The notes: generated from the sequence alone by a model not told the origin. Counted from the stretch's first letter, positions 1 through 9,487 are shown. The stretch: 64,000 bases of DNA from Deinococcus koreensis (GCF_002901445.1 NZ_PPPD01000001.1:2548501-2612500); one strand, 5' to 3'. Program-made: numbers and translations.

Positions 1-62
1 AGTACCTGATCGCCGCCCTCTTCGCCGTCCGCGTGATGAAGCGGGTGCGGGCGGCGGCCTAA
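1..62 (+). CDS. C-terminal end of an unidentified protein (partial)
   Basis: An open frame enters from the left edge and stops at TAA 60-62. The visible tail is 19 residues: a short hydrophobic stretch followed by Arg/Lys/Ala, as at the cytoplasmic end of a last membrane helix. It is too short to assign. The next gene follows on the same strand after about 90 bp and has its own promoter, so co-transcription is not needed. Confidence 0.45.
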   Translation, partial: YLIAALFAVRVMKRVRAAA

Positions 63-155
63 GCAGCGCTGGGCTGAGGTAGGCGCGGACGATCGGTAGA
101 CACCTCTGCGTAAATACGACGTGGAGTGACGGCAATCCCCGCTAGGCTCCGGCGG

Positions 156-725
156 ATGGCTGAACTCCTGCTCTTCCACCACGCCCAAGGTCAGACCGCC
201 GGTTTCCTCGCCTTCGCCGACGACCTGCGCCGCGCCGGACACGTGGTGCACACGCCCGACCTCTACGGTGGACGAAGCTTCGACACCCTCGAAGCGGGGA
301 TCGCCCACGCCAGAGAACTCGGGTTCGGCACCCTCTTGGAGAACGGCGTGCGAGCGGCCGACGGGCTGTCTCCCGAGCTGGTCTACGCCGGGTTCTCGCT
401 GGGGGCCATGCCAGCCCAGAAGCTGGCCCAGACGCGCCCTGGGGCGCGAGGGGCGCTGCTCTTCCACGGCTGTGTGCCCGTCTCGGAATTCGGAGACCGG
501 TGGCCGGCGGACGTCCCCGTTCAGATTCATGCCATGCAGGGCGACCCCTTCTTCGAGGAGGATCAGGAGGCAGCCCAGGCGCTGGTAGACGAAGCGGCAC
601 AGGCGGAACTGTTCCTGTATCCAGGAGATCAGCACCTCTTCACGGATCGCGGCCTCCCGGCCCACGACGAGGGGGCCGCCTCGCTGCTCCTGCAGCGTGT
701 GCTGGCTTTTTTGACCCCGCGCTGA
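156..725 (+). CDS. Dienelactone hydrolase family protein
   Basis: Alpha/beta-hydrolase of about 189 residues resembling small dienelactone hydrolases. The nucleophile elbow reads GFSLG, and late Asp and His (AMQGDPF, PGDQHLF) complete a probable triad. No signal peptide is visible, so it is probably cytoplasmic; the substrate is unknown. The frame could open at a GTG at 126, but ATG 156 is preferred: it lies 7 nt after TAGGCT (143-148), the leaderless -10 arrangement seen across this window, and starting there places the first beta-strand (LLLFHH) at the N-terminus. It converges with the glycosidase gene, 37 bp away. Confidence 0.8.
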   Translation: MAELLLFHHAQGQTAGFLAFADDLRRAGHVVHTPDLYGGRSFDTLEAGIAHARELGFGTLLENGVRAADGLSPELVYAGFSLGAMPAQKLAQTRPGARGALLFHGCVPVSEFGDRWPADVPVQIHAMQGDPFFEEDQEAAQALVDEAAQAELFLYPGDQHLFTDRGLPAHDEGAASLLLQRVLAFLTPR

Positions 726-762
726 ATACACCGAACTTCGACACTCGGCGGCGCCCCCTGCT

Positions 763-3288
763 TCAGCCCTCCTCCCCCTCCTCCTCGTCCAGTTCGACGG
801 TCACGGTCGACCAGCGGGCGGGGAGGTTCAGGCGCAGCACACCGTCCTCGTAGGCGAAGGAGGCCGCGCCCTGCACCTGGCGGGTGTGCTCCAGGCCCAC
901 GATCTGCAGGGTCTCGCGGGGCTCGGCCTGACCGGGCAGGGAGCCGGCGGCGCCCTCCGACTCCCGCCGGATGGTCAGCACCCTGCCCTGGCGTTCGCCC
1001 ATCAGGCGGGTCAGGCGGCCGCGCGCCGGGCCGTCGCCGTCGTCCTCGTAGAGCTGCCCGACAAAGCCCTCCGGGCCGGCGTGCGCCAGCCACGACAGCC
1101 TCTCCCAGCGGGCGGTGGTCGTGTGGAGCGCGGCCTCGGTCATGGGCACGGCGTGGCCGGCTTTCAGGTACAGGGGCAGGGTGTCCAGGGGCGCCTCGGC
1201 CAGCACGTGGGCGCCGCCCGCTTCCAGGCGTCCGAACTGGGCGAGGTTGAAGGCGGGCGCCCAGCGGCCCTGGGGCAGGTAGACCAGCCGCCGGCGGTGC
1301 CCGGCGCGCAGGATCGGCGCCACCAGCAGGCCCTCGCCCAGCAGGTACGCGCTGTCTTCCTGCACGGCGTTCTCGTCGGCCGGATGGTGCAGGGCCAGCG
1401 GGCGCAGGATCGGCAGGCCGCTGCGGGTGGCCGTGTGGGCCAGCGTGTACAGGTAGGGCAGCAGGCGGTAGCGCAGTTCCAGCGCCGCGCGGATCACGCC
1501 CAGGTAGGGCTCGCCGAAGCGCCACGGCTCCTGATCCGCCGTGCCCAGCGCCGAGTGGTTGCGCAGGAAGGCGTAGCCCACCGCCGCCTGATACCAGCGC
1601 GCCAGCAGCTCCCCGGTGGAGTCCTCGGCGAAGCCCCCCACGTCGGCGCCCACGAAGGGCACGCCGCTCAGGCCCAGCCCCCCGATCATGGGCAGGCTGA
1701 GGGCCAGATGCGACCAGTTGGACGTGTTGTCGCCCGTCCAGACCGCCGCGTGGCGCTGGATACCCGCGGAGCCGGCCCGCGTGAGGATCCAGGGGCGGAT
1801 GCCGGGGCTGAACTTGGCGTAGCCCAGGCGGCTGGCCTCGCTCATGGGGTTGGCGTAGGCGTTGTGCACCTCCAGGTGGAGCCGCGTGCCGTGGCGGGCG
1901 TCGTAGGGCAGGGTCTTGCCCTCGGTCTCGCGGGGGGCTTTCAGGCTGAACGAGGCCGGCTCGTTCATGTCGTTCCACTGGCCCTGGATGCCCAGGTCGG
2001 CGAACAGCCGGTGGCGCCCGGCCCACCAGGTCACGACCTCGGGGCGCGTGAAATCGGGGAAGACCGCCGGGTCGGGCCAGACCTCGCCCACCAGCACGTC
2101 CCCGCGCGCCGTGCGCACCAGATGGTCGCCCCTGACGGCCTCCTCGTAGACGTCGTAGCCGGCCTCGACCTTGATGCCGGGGTCGATGATCGGCACCAGT
2201 TTCACGCCCTCTGCGGCGGCTTCCTTGACAAACGCCCGCATGTCCGGGAAATTCGAGCGGTTCACGGTCCAGACCTTGAAAGCGTCCATGTAGTCGATGT
2301 CCACGTATACCGAGTCCAGTGGCAGGTCACGCTCGCGGTAGCCCTGGATCACCCCGCGCAGGTCGCCTTCGGTGCGGTAGCCCCAGCGGCTCTGCGCGGC
2401 GCCCAGCGCCCACAGCGGCGGCATCGGCGCGTACCCGGTCAGTTCGGCGTAGCGGCGCAGCACGTCTGCCGGGCGCGGCCCCGAGAGCACGTACACGTCG
2501 AGTTCCGGCCCCGCCGAGGCCAGGCGCAGCTCCCCGGGGTGGCTGCGGGCCACGTCCGCCTCCATACGCCAGGTCTCGTCGATGAAGATGCCGTGCGCCA
2601 GCCCGCCGTGCAGCACGGTGGTAAAGGGGATAGAGACGTACAGCGGGTCGGTCTCGGTGTGGTGGGGAAAACAGTCGGTGTTCCAGAAGGTGAGGTGCTG
2701 GCCGCGCTTGTCGAGCGGCCCCACCTTCTCGCCGAAGCCCAGGAAGGCCGCGCCCTCCGGGGCGTCCAGACTCAGGCGCGTGCGGCGCAGCGCGAAGCGT
2801 TCGGCGTCCAGCGGGGGGCGGGGGGCCGGCGCCTCGCCGCTCCAGGCCCGCGCCGACACCAGCACCCGCGCCGCCGATCCGCTGCCTGGGCCGTTGCCGG
2901 TGCTCACCTGCCACTCGCCGCTCATGCGGTTCAGCTCCAGCGACAGCCCGCCGCCCACCACGCTCAGGGTCGTGTCGGCCTCCTGCACGCTCAGGGGCAG
3001 GGGAGCGCCCAGATCCGGCCGCACGGCAAAGGAGCGTTTGGCGCCCAGCCGGGGAAAACTCAGGCTGCTGGCGCGGGCCTCCGGGGCCAGCCGCAGGCGC
3101 AGCACGCCCGGCAGGGGGGCGCTGACCGCCAGCGCATCGGTCTCGCCCCAGAGCAGCACTTCGCTGGCCTGCCCGGCAGCCGGCCCAGTCGCCGGCCCAG
3201 CACCGGCCGCCCCGGCCCCCTGGTTCTCCCCCTGGCGACCGCCCTGGAACGCCGCCAGCCCCCCCACCACGTAATCTGAGAATCGCAT
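763..3288 (-). CDS. Glycoside hydrolase family 31, alpha-glucosidase-like
   Basis: An 841-residue protein with the family 31 layout: N-terminal beta-sandwich, (beta/alpha)8 barrel from about residue 285, then C-terminal beta domains. The catalytic nucleophile is Asp440 in WNDMNEP and the acid/base is probably Asp520 in WTGDN. The family hydrolyses alpha-glucosides or alpha-xylosides; the exact substrate cannot be read from sequence. No signal peptide is seen. Residues about 14-41 are an unusual Gly/Ala/Gln-rich insert near the N-terminus. TACGCT (297-302 of kilobase 3, i.e. 3297-3302) lies 8 nt upstream of the ATG, consistent with a leaderless transcript. The C-terminus is rich in Glu and Gly. 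Confidence 0.93.
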   Translation of the reverse strand: MRFSDYVVGGLAAFQGGRQGENQGAGAAGAGPATGPAAGQASEVLLWGETDALAVSAPLPGVLRLRLAPEARASSLSFPRLGAKRSFAVRPDLGAPLPLSVQEADTTLSVVGGGLSLELNRMSGEWQVSTGNGPGSGSAARVLVSARAWSGEAPAPRPPLDAERFALRRTRLSLDAPEGAAFLGFGEKVGPLDKRGQHLTFWNTDCFPHHTETDPLYVSIPFTTVLHGGLAHGIFIDETWRMEADVARSHPGELRLASAGPELDVYVLSGPRPADVLRRYAELTGYAPMPPLWALGAAQSRWGYRTEGDLRGVIQGYRERDLPLDSVYVDIDYMDAFKVWTVNRSNFPDMRAFVKEAAAEGVKLVPIIDPGIKVEAGYDVYEEAVRGDHLVRTARGDVLVGEVWPDPAVFPDFTRPEVVTWWAGRHRLFADLGIQGQWNDMNEPASFSLKAPRETEGKTLPYDARHGTRLHLEVHNAYANPMSEASRLGYAKFSPGIRPWILTRAGSAGIQRHAAVWTGDNTSNWSHLALSLPMIGGLGLSGVPFVGADVGGFAEDSTGELLARWYQAAVGYAFLRNHSALGTADQEPWRFGEPYLGVIRAALELRYRLLPYLYTLAHTATRSGLPILRPLALHHPADENAVQEDSAYLLGEGLLVAPILRAGHRRRLVYLPQGRWAPAFNLAQFGRLEAGGAHVLAEAPLDTLPLYLKAGHAVPMTEAALHTTTARWERLSWLAHAGPEGFVGQLYEDDGDGPARGRLTRLMGERQGRVLTIRRESEGAAGSLPGQAEPRETLQIVGLEHTRQVQGAASFAYEDGVLRLNLPARWSTVTVELDEEEGEEG

Positions 3289-3326
3289 GTTGGCTCAGCG
3301 TACTGCCCTGGCCTGCGCCCTGTGCC

Positions 3327-4124
3327 TCACGAGGCCAGGAATTCCACCTGCACGCCGCTGGAGTCGGCCACCAGCCGCGCCTCGCGGAGCTGCGACTGGG
3401 CGGCCGAGCGCAGGGCACGCTCGGGCCTCTGCCACAGCGCCTGGGCCACGCGGCTGGCCCGGCGCACCGTCAGCGCCTCGCCGGGCTGCGCCAGCCCCAC
3501 CGCCGCCATCAGGGCCTGGGCGCTGGGCGGCACCTCGGAATGCAGGTCCAGGGGAATGAGCGCGGTGACCCGCTCGCCGGAGCGGCGCAGGCTGACCCGC
3601 GCCTGCGTCCAGCCGCTGCGGTGCTCGATCAGCACGTCCGAGCGCTCGACCAGGGCGCCCAGACCACTTGCGCCCAGACTACTTGCGCCCAGTCCATTGG
3701 TGCCCAGTCCATTCAGGCCCAGCCCCCTGATGCCCCGCCGCGCCTCGTTCGCCAGGTCGTGCGCCGTGAGCATGTGGCGGCGGGTGCGGGGCGCGTAGCC
3801 CACCCGCAGGGCCACCCCACGCTGCTGGGCCTCGTCCATGACCTCGCGGGCGGCCTCGTGCAGCATCGCCGGCCCGCGCCCGCGTCCCACCGCCGCGATC
3901 ACGGCCTCGTTGTCGGTATACACGTGCAGGGTCTCGTCCGGGGGGGCCAGCCGCACGGCCTCCAGCACCGCGCGCACCTCGGCCAGGTTGTTGTCCGGCG
4001 CCTCCAGTTGCCCCTGGAAGCGCGACGGCAGGTTCCCCGGCGTGATCAGCACTAGCCCCCAGCCGCCCACACCTGAACTGTCTGGCAATTCGTGCCAGCT
4101 CGCATCCACGAATGCGTGATTCAC
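3327..4124 (-). CDS. RNase H-like domain protein
   Basis: The N-terminal half (to about residue 135) looks like an RNase HI fold. Acidic residues sit in FVDASW, NNLAEVRAV, HVYTDNEAV and AHDLANEA, matching the D-E-D-D catalytic set, so it may cleave RNA in RNA/DNA hybrids. A linker of five-residue Gly-Leu-rich repeats follows, encoded by a 15-nt tandem repeat, and then an unidentified domain of about 110 residues. I chose the GTG at 4124, preceded by GGAGG at good spacing, over the ATG at 4142, because the protein then begins directly with the first beta-strand. It is 35 bp downstream of the HTH gene and probably shares its transcript. Confidence 0.72.
   Translation of the reverse strand: MNHAFVDASWHELPDSSGVGGWGLVLITPGNLPSRFQGQLEAPDNNLAEVRAVLEAVRLAPPDETLHVYTDNEAVIAAVGRGRGPAMLHEAAREVMDEAQQRGVALRVGYAPRTRRHMLTAHDLANEARRGIRGLGLNGLGTNGLGASSLGASGLGALVERSDVLIEHRSGWTQARVSLRRSGERVTALIPLDLHSEVPPSAQALMAAVGLAQPGEALTVRRASRVAQALWQRPERALRSAAQSQLREARLVADSSGVQVEFLAS
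3658..3732 (-). repeat. 15-nt in-frame tandem repeat, 5 units
   Basis: Five consecutive 15-mers on the + strand begin CCCAG: units 1-2 are CCCAGACCACTTGCG and CCCAGACTACTTGCG, later units diverge. On the coding strand they give five-residue Gly-Leu repeats that link the RNase H domain to the C-terminal domain. The unit is a multiple of three, so copy-number change would preserve the frame. Confidence 0.85.
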
Positions 4125-4158
4125 GCTCCACCTCCGGGCCATTCAGGCCCTGCTCTCC

Positions 4159-4359
4159 TTAAAGCGTGATGTCCAGCCGCTTTTCCAGCACCGATCTGGC
4201 CTTCTGGTGCAGGCTGCGCGGATCGAAGTCCCCGCGCTCCAGCGCCTGCAGCAGTTCCACGCTCAGCCCGGCCTCGGCGGCCAGCGTCTCCAGCCCGATC
4301 CCCAGCAGCTGACGCCGGGCCCGCACCACTGCTGCTGCCGGAAAAGGCGCCGATTCCAT
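4159..4359 (-). CDS. Small helix-turn-helix protein
   Basis: A 66-residue protein containing one XRE-like helix-turn-helix: RRQLLGIGLETLAAEAGLSV followed by ELLQALERGDF. It has no partner domain. The frame extends to a GTG at 4374, but ATG 4359 lies 5 nt after CATCCT, a plausible -10. It starts 47 bp from pyrE and is transcribed away from it, and lies just upstream of the RNase H-like gene. It may regulate that pair or the divergent pyrE; nothing in the sequence proves a target. Confidence 0.6.
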   Translation of the reverse strand: MESAPFPAAAVVRARRQLLGIGLETLAAEAGLSVELLQALERGDFDPRSLHQKARSVLEKRLDITL

Positions 4360-4406
4360 ACCCCAGGATGCCACGCCGCCGCGCGCTGGAATGCGATACT
4401 CCCCGC

Positions 4407-4967
4407 ATGGACGTGCTCAAGCTCTATCAGGAAGCCGGCGCCTACCACGAGGGCCACTTTCTGCTCGCCAGCGGGCGCCACAGCCCCAAGTTCCTGCAGA
4501 GCACCACGCTGCTCCAGCATCCCCGGCTGACCGAACAGGTCGGGGCGGCCCTGGCGCAGCGCCTCACGGAGCGCGGCGTCCAGCCGGACTTCGTGATCGG
4601 CCCGGCGATGGGCGGCGTGGTGCTGGCCTACGAGGTCGCCCGCTCCCTGAACACCCGCGCCATCTTCGCCGAGAAAGACGGCCAGGGCGGCATGAAGATC
4701 CGGGAAGCTTTCAGCATCCGCGAGGGCGAGACCTTCGTGGCCGTCGAGGACGTGCTCACCACCGGGGGCAGCGTGCTCAAGGCGGTGCTGGCGGCCGAGC
4801 GGGCGGGCGGGCAGTGTGCGGGGATCGCCTGCATCGTCGACCGGCGCCAGCAGGTGGGGAACCTCAGCGGCTATCCGCTGATCTCCCTGACCCGGCTGGT
4901 CTTCGAGACCTACCTGCCGGACGAGGTGCCCGAGTGGCTGGCGGCGATTCCCCTGCAGGAGATCTGA
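4407..4967 (+). CDS. pyrE: Orotate phosphoribosyltransferase
   Basis: A 186-residue type I phosphoribosyltransferase converting orotate and PRPP to orotidine 5'-monophosphate in pyrimidine synthesis. Visible features are the N-terminal orotate region (GHFLLASGRHS) and the PRPP loop FVAVEDVLTTGGS with the acidic pair followed by TTGGS. The length is normal for the family. ATG 4407 lies 6 nt after GATACT (4395-4400), suggesting a leaderless mRNA. An in-frame ATG 39 nt upstream would add a basic tail unlike the family. No other pyrimidine gene is adjacent. Confidence 0.95.
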   Translation: MDVLKLYQEAGAYHEGHFLLASGRHSPKFLQSTTLLQHPRLTEQVGAALAQRLTERGVQPDFVIGPAMGGVVLAYEVARSLNTRAIFAEKDGQGGMKIREAFSIREGETFVAVEDVLTTGGSVLKAVLAAERAGGQCAGIACIVDRRQQVGNLSGYPLISLTRLVFETYLPDEVPEWLAAIPLQEI

Positions 4968-4996
4968 GAACAGTTCCGATTGCCCTCCGTTCTGTC

Positions 4997-5099
4997 TTCG
5001 GAATCCGTCCGACCGAAGGGACTCGCAGAGCGGCGCAGGAGAGGGATACCCTGTGCTCTCCTGGGTGTTCCGGAATGGAGCGGAAGCCGGATGAGACGG
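4997..5099 (+). repeat. Dispersed repeat, copy A
   Basis: This intergenic stretch shares ordered blocks with 54184-54277: TTCGGAATC, then GGGACTCGCAGAGC (GGGACTTGCAGAGC in the other copy), then ATGGAGC with CCGGATGA-like sequence. The third block keeps similar spacing in both. It looks like a short non-coding interspersed element. Confidence 0.6.
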
Positions 5100-5116
5100 G
5101 CAGAGTCAGGCGCCGG

Positions 5117-7180
5117 CTAATGGCAGGAGGCCGGAAGCTCCTCTGAACCCGGCTGAGCACCCGGCTGCGCTTCGAGCGCCCGCCCGCCGACCCAGGGCAC
5201 CACCGCCTCGGCGGGCATCGGGCGGCCCAGCAGAAAGCCCTGCACCTGCTCGCAGCCCAGCGTCTGCATCGAGCGCAGCTGTTCCGGGGTCTCGACGCCC
5301 TCGGCCACCACGCCGAGCTTCAGGGCGCGGGCCAGCGCCACCATCGCCTGCACCATCTGGCCGGTGCCGGTGTCGTCCAGGGTCTGCACGAAGGAGCGGT
5401 CGATCTTGACGCCGCTCAGGGGCAGGCGCAGCAGGTAGCTCAGCGCTGTCTGGCCGGCCCCCAGGTCGTCGATCCAGACCTCCACGCCGCAGGCCCTGAG
5501 AGCCTTCATCTTGTGCTGCGCGCCGGAGAGGTCACGCACGATCAGCCGCTCGGTCAGCTCCAGCGTCAGCGCGGCCGGCGAGACCCCGTGGCGTTCCAGG
5601 GTGGCCGTCAGGTCGTCGACGAAGGTGGCCTGCTCGAACTGCAGCGGCGAGACGTTGACACTGACCCGGAAGGACTCGTGGCCGGCGTCGTGCCAGCCGC
5701 GCAGCTGCCGGCAGGCCTCCTCCAGCACCCAGTGGCCCAGCGGCACGATCAGCCCGCTGCTCTCGGCAGCCGGAATGAAGCGGTCGGGCTCGACTGGCCC
5801 CAGTTCCGCGTCTGTCCAGCGCAGCAGCGCCTCGAAGGTGCTGGACTCCGCGCCGCCCAGGGTTACCACCGGCTGGTAGTGCAGGCGGAAGGCGCCCGAG
5901 TCCAGAGCCCGGCGCAGCCGGCGCTCCAGCTGGGCCTGCTCCTGCGCGGCCCCGTGCATGGCGGAAGCGAAGAAGCGCACCTCGTTCTTGCCGGCCTGTT
6001 TGGCGCAGTACATGGCCAGATCGGCGTGTTTGAGCAGGCTGGAGCCGTCCTGGCCGTCGGCGGGCCAGAGGCTCACGCCCACCGAGGTTCGCACGTGCAG
6101 TTCCTGGCCCGCGATCTCGAAGGGGTCGTGGAAGGCCTTCAGGATGCGCTCCGAAATCACCTGGGCATCGGCTTCCTGGGCCAGCGGGGAGGTGACCACC
6201 ACGAATTCGTCGCCGCCCAGCCGCGCCACCAGATCGTTCGGGCGCAGCGTGTAGCGGAGCCGCTGCCCGACCTGGATCAGCAGCTCGTCGCCGACCCCGT
6301 GCCCCAGGGTGTCATTGACCAGCTTGAAGCCGTCGAGATCCAGCAGCAGCACCGCGAAGGGGCTGGCCGCGCGCTGAAGGGCGCCCTCCAGCTGCGCCTC
6401 GAAGGCCGCGCGGTTGGGCAGCCCGGTCAGGGGGTCGTGCTGGGCCTGGTGCAGCAGGCGCTGTTCCAGCCGTTTATAGGCGGTCACGTCGCGCTGCACC
6501 AGCACCATCCGCGAGGGCCGCTGCCGACCGTCGCGGATGCCGTTGATCCGGAGTTCCACGACCCGCTCCGACTGGCCGGCGTCGCCCGGCAGGCTGAGCT
6601 GGCGCACGAAGGTGCCGCCGCTGTCCAGCGCCCGGCCCAGCTCCTGTTGCCAGGCCGGGTCGATCTGGCCCGCGAAGCGGCTCAGCGCCGGTGCCCCTAA
6701 GGCTTGCCCGGACTCCTGCAGGAAACTGGAGTTGGCGAAGTGCAGCCGGGGGCCCTCCTCCAGCAGCCCGAGATCCGTGATGGCGATGCCGTCGGTGGTG
6801 CTGTGAACCGCGACCTCCAGACTGCGGAGCCGGATCAGCAGCTTGCGGAGGCCCCCGCTCGCCACAGCTCCCAGCAGGCTCAGCAGCGCACCCATCAGCG
6901 CGCTGGCGAGGTCGCCCACCGTGAGATCCGTCAGGGGTCGCCAGAGGGCGAACGTCAGCTGATGGACGATGATCGTGCCGACCGCCACGAACAGGCCGGC
7001 GCGCGTTCCGAGTAAGAAGGCCCACGCCGGCACCCACAGCAGGGAGATCATGGCCACCGATTGCGTCAGCAGCGGAAAGAGCGCCAGCATCATCACCTGA
7101 TACAGGGCGGTGAGCGGCAGGGTGTACAGGAAGTCTTTTCGCCATGACCTGGCCGAGGGAGTGAAGATGAAGTTCAGCAT
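5117..7180 (-). CDS. Membrane GGDEF-EAL protein with PAS-like domain
   Basis: A 687-residue c-di-GMP-type signalling protein. Four or five hydrophobic segments fill the first 125 residues, followed by a PAS-like sensor, GGDEF and EAL domains. The cyclase site GGDEF is intact with an RPND inhibitory I-site five residues before it. The EAL domain keeps [14 protein letters not shown] and VAEGVET, but has ELTER and GAGQTAL where ELTES and GTGYSSL are usual. It may make or break down c-di-GMP, or both. ATG 7180 is preferred over GTG 7207 because CGGAGG precedes it at 9 nt. Confidence 0.92.
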   Translation of the reverse strand: MLNFIFTPSARSWRKDFLYTLPLTALYQVMMLALFPLLTQSVAMISLLWVPAWAFLLGTRAGLFVAVGTIIVHQLTFALWRPLTDLTVGDLASALMGALLSLLGAVASGGLRKLLIRLRSLEVAVHSTTDGIAITDLGLLEEGPRLHFANSSFLQESGQALGAPALSRFAGQIDPAWQQELGRALDSGGTFVRQLSLPGDAGQSERVVELRINGIRDGRQRPSRMVLVQRDVTAYKRLEQRLLHQAQHDPLTGLPNRAAFEAQLEGALQRAASPFAVLLLDLDGFKLVNDTLGHGVGDELLIQVGQRLRYTLRPNDLVARLGGDEFVVVTSPLAQEADAQVISERILKAFHDPFEIAGQELHVRTSVGVSLWPADGQDGSSLLKHADLAMYCAKQAGKNEVRFFASAMHGAAQEQAQLERRLRRALDSGAFRLHYQPVVTLGGAESSTFEALLRWTDAELGPVEPDRFIPAAESSGLIVPLGHWVLEEACRQLRGWHDAGHESFRVSVNVSPLQFEQATFVDDLTATLERHGVSPAALTLELTERLIVRDLSGAQHKMKALRACGVEVWIDDLGAGQTALSYLLRLPLSGVKIDRSFVQTLDDTGTGQMVQAMVALARALKLGVVAEGVETPEQLRSMQTLGCEQVQGFLLGRPMPAEAVVPWVGGRALEAQPGAQPGSEELPASCH

Positions 7181-7648
7181 TACGGGGGGCCTCCGGAAGA
7201 ACCACACCGTAGGCCGGGGGCGCTGACACGGGTCTCACACGGCCGGGCGCACGGACACCTTGGGGAATGCCCTCCTGAATGCAGAATTTTTCATGGCTCC
7301 AGCCTCATCGACCTCCGGCGTGGCCGTCTGCCCACGAGATGCCGGGTCAGGGTGGACGGCGTCCCAGTGAACCGGGTGGGCCGCCAGGTCGGTCAGGCCC
7401 AGGCTTAGGCCAGCCTTTACCCAACTCCTCCGGAGTTCATCTGCGCCGGTTGAGACATCGGCGCAAGAGTTCGGGACGGAAGGGAGGACGGCGGGGCGGT
7501 GGCGAGGGGCCGTCAGATCGATGAGAGTGGCCCGGCGAGCAGCGCAGTCGAGCGGGTCTGTTGCTGCGACCCGGACAGACGAGGGCGGCACCGGTGGCCT
7601 CTGCTCCCGGTGCCGTGATGGGGTGGCTCGCCCCTTCCGGGCAGGGCG
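7181..7648. other. Intergenic gap upstream of the GGDEF-EAL gene
   Basis: About 470 bp without a convincing gene. It should hold the promoter of the GGDEF-EAL gene; I could not fix one. A 19-codon ATG frame at 7235-7294 on the - strand is the only leader-peptide candidate. The right-hand end contains a hairpin, listed separately. Confidence 0.5.
7586..7615 (-). terminator. Hairpin downstream of the ABC exporter genes
   Basis: Perfect 9-bp inverted repeat CGGCACCGG / CCGGTGCCG with a 12-nt loop, 34 bp past the exporter stop codon. There is no U-run, so it could be an RNA-stabilising hairpin or a non-canonical terminator. Confidence 0.4.
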
Positions 7649-9463
7649 TTACTCGGCCACGTCCTCCGCCCACAGCGCCCGCATCTCCTCGCTGCGTTCC
7701 AGCAGCTCGTCCAGCGTGCCCGTGTCTACGACCTTGCCGCCCTGCATCAGCAGGATCTTGTCTGCCCGGGTCAGGGCGGCGCGGCGGTGGCTGACCACCA
7801 GACAGGTGGCGTCCAGTTCGCTGAACAGGCCGTCCCACAGCTGGGCCTCGGTGCGGGCGTCCAGGGCACTGCTCACGTCGTCGAAGACCAGCAGGTCGGC
7901 GTCGCGGGCGAGCATCCGGGCCACCGCCGTGCGCTGCACCTGCCCGCCCGACAGCTTCACGCCGCGCGCCCCGACCGGGGTGTCCAGGCCCTGCGGGAGC
8001 TGCCCCAGGTCGCTGTCCAGCACCGCCAGGCGCACGGCCCGCTCCAGGCGGTCTTCGCGGCTGCCGCTCAGCACGTTCTCGCGCAGGGTGTCGCTGAACA
8101 GGCCCGGCAGCTGCGCGGTGTAGGCGCTGCGGGGCGGCACGAAGAAGGTGGCGGGGTCGCCCACCGGCTGGCCGTTCCAGCGCACCTCGCCGCCCTGGGC
8201 CGGAATCAGGCCCAGCAGGGCGCGCAGCAGGGTGCTCTTGCCGCTGCCGATGCGCCCGGTCACGACCACGAATTCGCCGCGCCGCACGCTGAAGCTGGCG
8301 TCCTGTACGCCCAGACCGCTCTCATGGGTGGCGGTGAGCCCCTCCACGCGCAGTTCGTCGAGCGGCAGCCTGGGGGGCGCGGCCGCCGGCGCCGCCGGTT
8401 CGCCGCTCAGGAACAGGTCGTGATGCTCGACGATCCGGCTGTCCGGCGCGTCCTGCAGCAGGCGGGTCATGCGGTCGTAGCTGACCCCGGTGCGGCGGTG
8501 GCGGGCGATGGCGTCGCCGAAGAAGCCCATCGAGCCGGTCAGGCGCGGCAGCAGCCCGATGAACAGCACGAAGTCGGCGATATCCAGCGCCCCGCCGCGC
8601 ACCTTGGTGGCGCCCAGCAGCAGCACCAGCCCCACGGCGATATTCACCATGTTGGCGTTCACGCCGCGGATCAGCTCGGTGAGCAGCACGTCGCGCAGGG
8701 CGGCGTGGCGGCGGGTCTCGCCCAGGCTTCTGAGGTGCGCGACCATGGAGTCCTCGCGGGCGGCCAGCTTCACGGCGCTCACGGCCCCGAAGGTCTCGCC
8801 CACGAAGTCGGTCACGCGGGCGGTCGCCTCGCGCATCCGGCGGCGGTACGAGCGGATGGTGGGGGAGAGCCGCTGCACGAAGGCCACCATCAGCAGCAGG
8901 GGCGCGCACACCAGCAGGGTGATCCAGGGGTCGACCCGCGCCATCAGCGTGATCGCCACCAGCGAGTACAGCACGAAGCCGGCGCCGTCCACCCAGACCT
9001 CGGTGTAGCCGGCCACGTCGTCCACATCGTCGCGGAAGCGGCTGACCGCCTCGGCGGGGGTGTCGGGCAGGCGGCGCGAGCCCGGCGCGGTGAGCAGGTA
9101 GCCCATCAGGTTGCGGCGCACCAGCGCGTCCAGCGTGTACCACAGCTCGATCCAGGCGCGGAAGCCGCCGTAGAAGATGCCGATGCGGCTGACCCGCACG
9201 AAGGCGAACCAGCCGACCGCGACCCACGCAGCGGCGATGGCGGGGTCGAGCGCCTGCCCGCCCGTCTTCAGCGCCTCGGCATTCTCCAGCGAGCGGAACA
9301 CCCCGCTGATCGCCAGGGTCAGCAGCGCCGGCGAGGCGTGGATCATGCTCCACATCAGCAGGTTGAAGGCGAACAGGCCGGGCTTGTACACGAACAGCCG
9401 CTTCGAGAGCGCGAAGGTGCGGTCGGAAGCAGTTTTGGATGGGGTGGGGGAAGTGGTCGTCAT
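7649..9463 (-). CDS. ABC exporter half-transporter, degenerate-site subunit
   Basis: A 604-residue protein with an exporter-type membrane domain (about residues 20-330, six predicted segments) and an ATPase domain. Walker A reads GRIGSGKST, the signature LSGGQ is canonical and the switch His is present in VVSHR. The Walker B end reads LLVFDDVSSALD, so the catalytic Glu is replaced by Asp. Its partner gene lies 145 bp upstream on the same strand. Such asymmetry is typical of heterodimeric exporters (TM287/288, BmrCD type). The substrate, drug or lipid, is unknown. GGAG precedes the ATG by 6 nt. Confidence 0.9.
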   Translation of the reverse strand: MTTTSPTPSKTASDRTFALSKRLFVYKPGLFAFNLLMWSMIHASPALLTLAISGVFRSLENAEALKTGGQALDPAIAAAWVAVGWFAFVRVSRIGIFYGGFRAWIELWYTLDALVRRNLMGYLLTAPGSRRLPDTPAEAVSRFRDDVDDVAGYTEVWVDGAGFVLYSLVAITLMARVDPWITLLVCAPLLLMVAFVQRLSPTIRSYRRRMREATARVTDFVGETFGAVSAVKLAAREDSMVAHLRSLGETRRHAALRDVLLTELIRGVNANMVNIAVGLVLLLGATKVRGGALDIADFVLFIGLLPRLTGSMGFFGDAIARHRRTGVSYDRMTRLLQDAPDSRIVEHHDLFLSGEPAAPAAAPPRLPLDELRVEGLTATHESGLGVQDASFSVRRGEFVVVTGRIGSGKSTLLRALLGLIPAQGGEVRWNGQPVGDPATFFVPPRSAYTAQLPGLFSDTLRENVLSGSREDRLERAVRLAVLDSDLGQLPQGLDTPVGARGVKLSGGQVQRTAVARMLARDADLLVFDDVSSALDARTEAQLWDGLFSELDATCLVVSHRRAALTRADKILLMQGGKVVDTGTLDELLERSEEMRALWAEDVAE

Positions 9464-9487
9464 GTGGAACTCCGGATACTTTTCCCT

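Noticed and set aside
886..3279. A 797-codon open frame antisense to the family 31 glycosidase
   Set aside because: Its translation is low-complexity (Gln/Gly/Ala/His/Val) with no family motif; it mirrors the third-position GC of the real gene.
3658..3732. 15-nt repeats as a CRISPR array
   Set aside because: Units are adjacent without spacers, too short, and in coding frame.
7235..7294. A 19-codon ORF ahead of the GGDEF-EAL gene
   Set aside because: Ribosome-site spacing is poor and there is no support beyond an ATG; kept only as a note in the gap entry.
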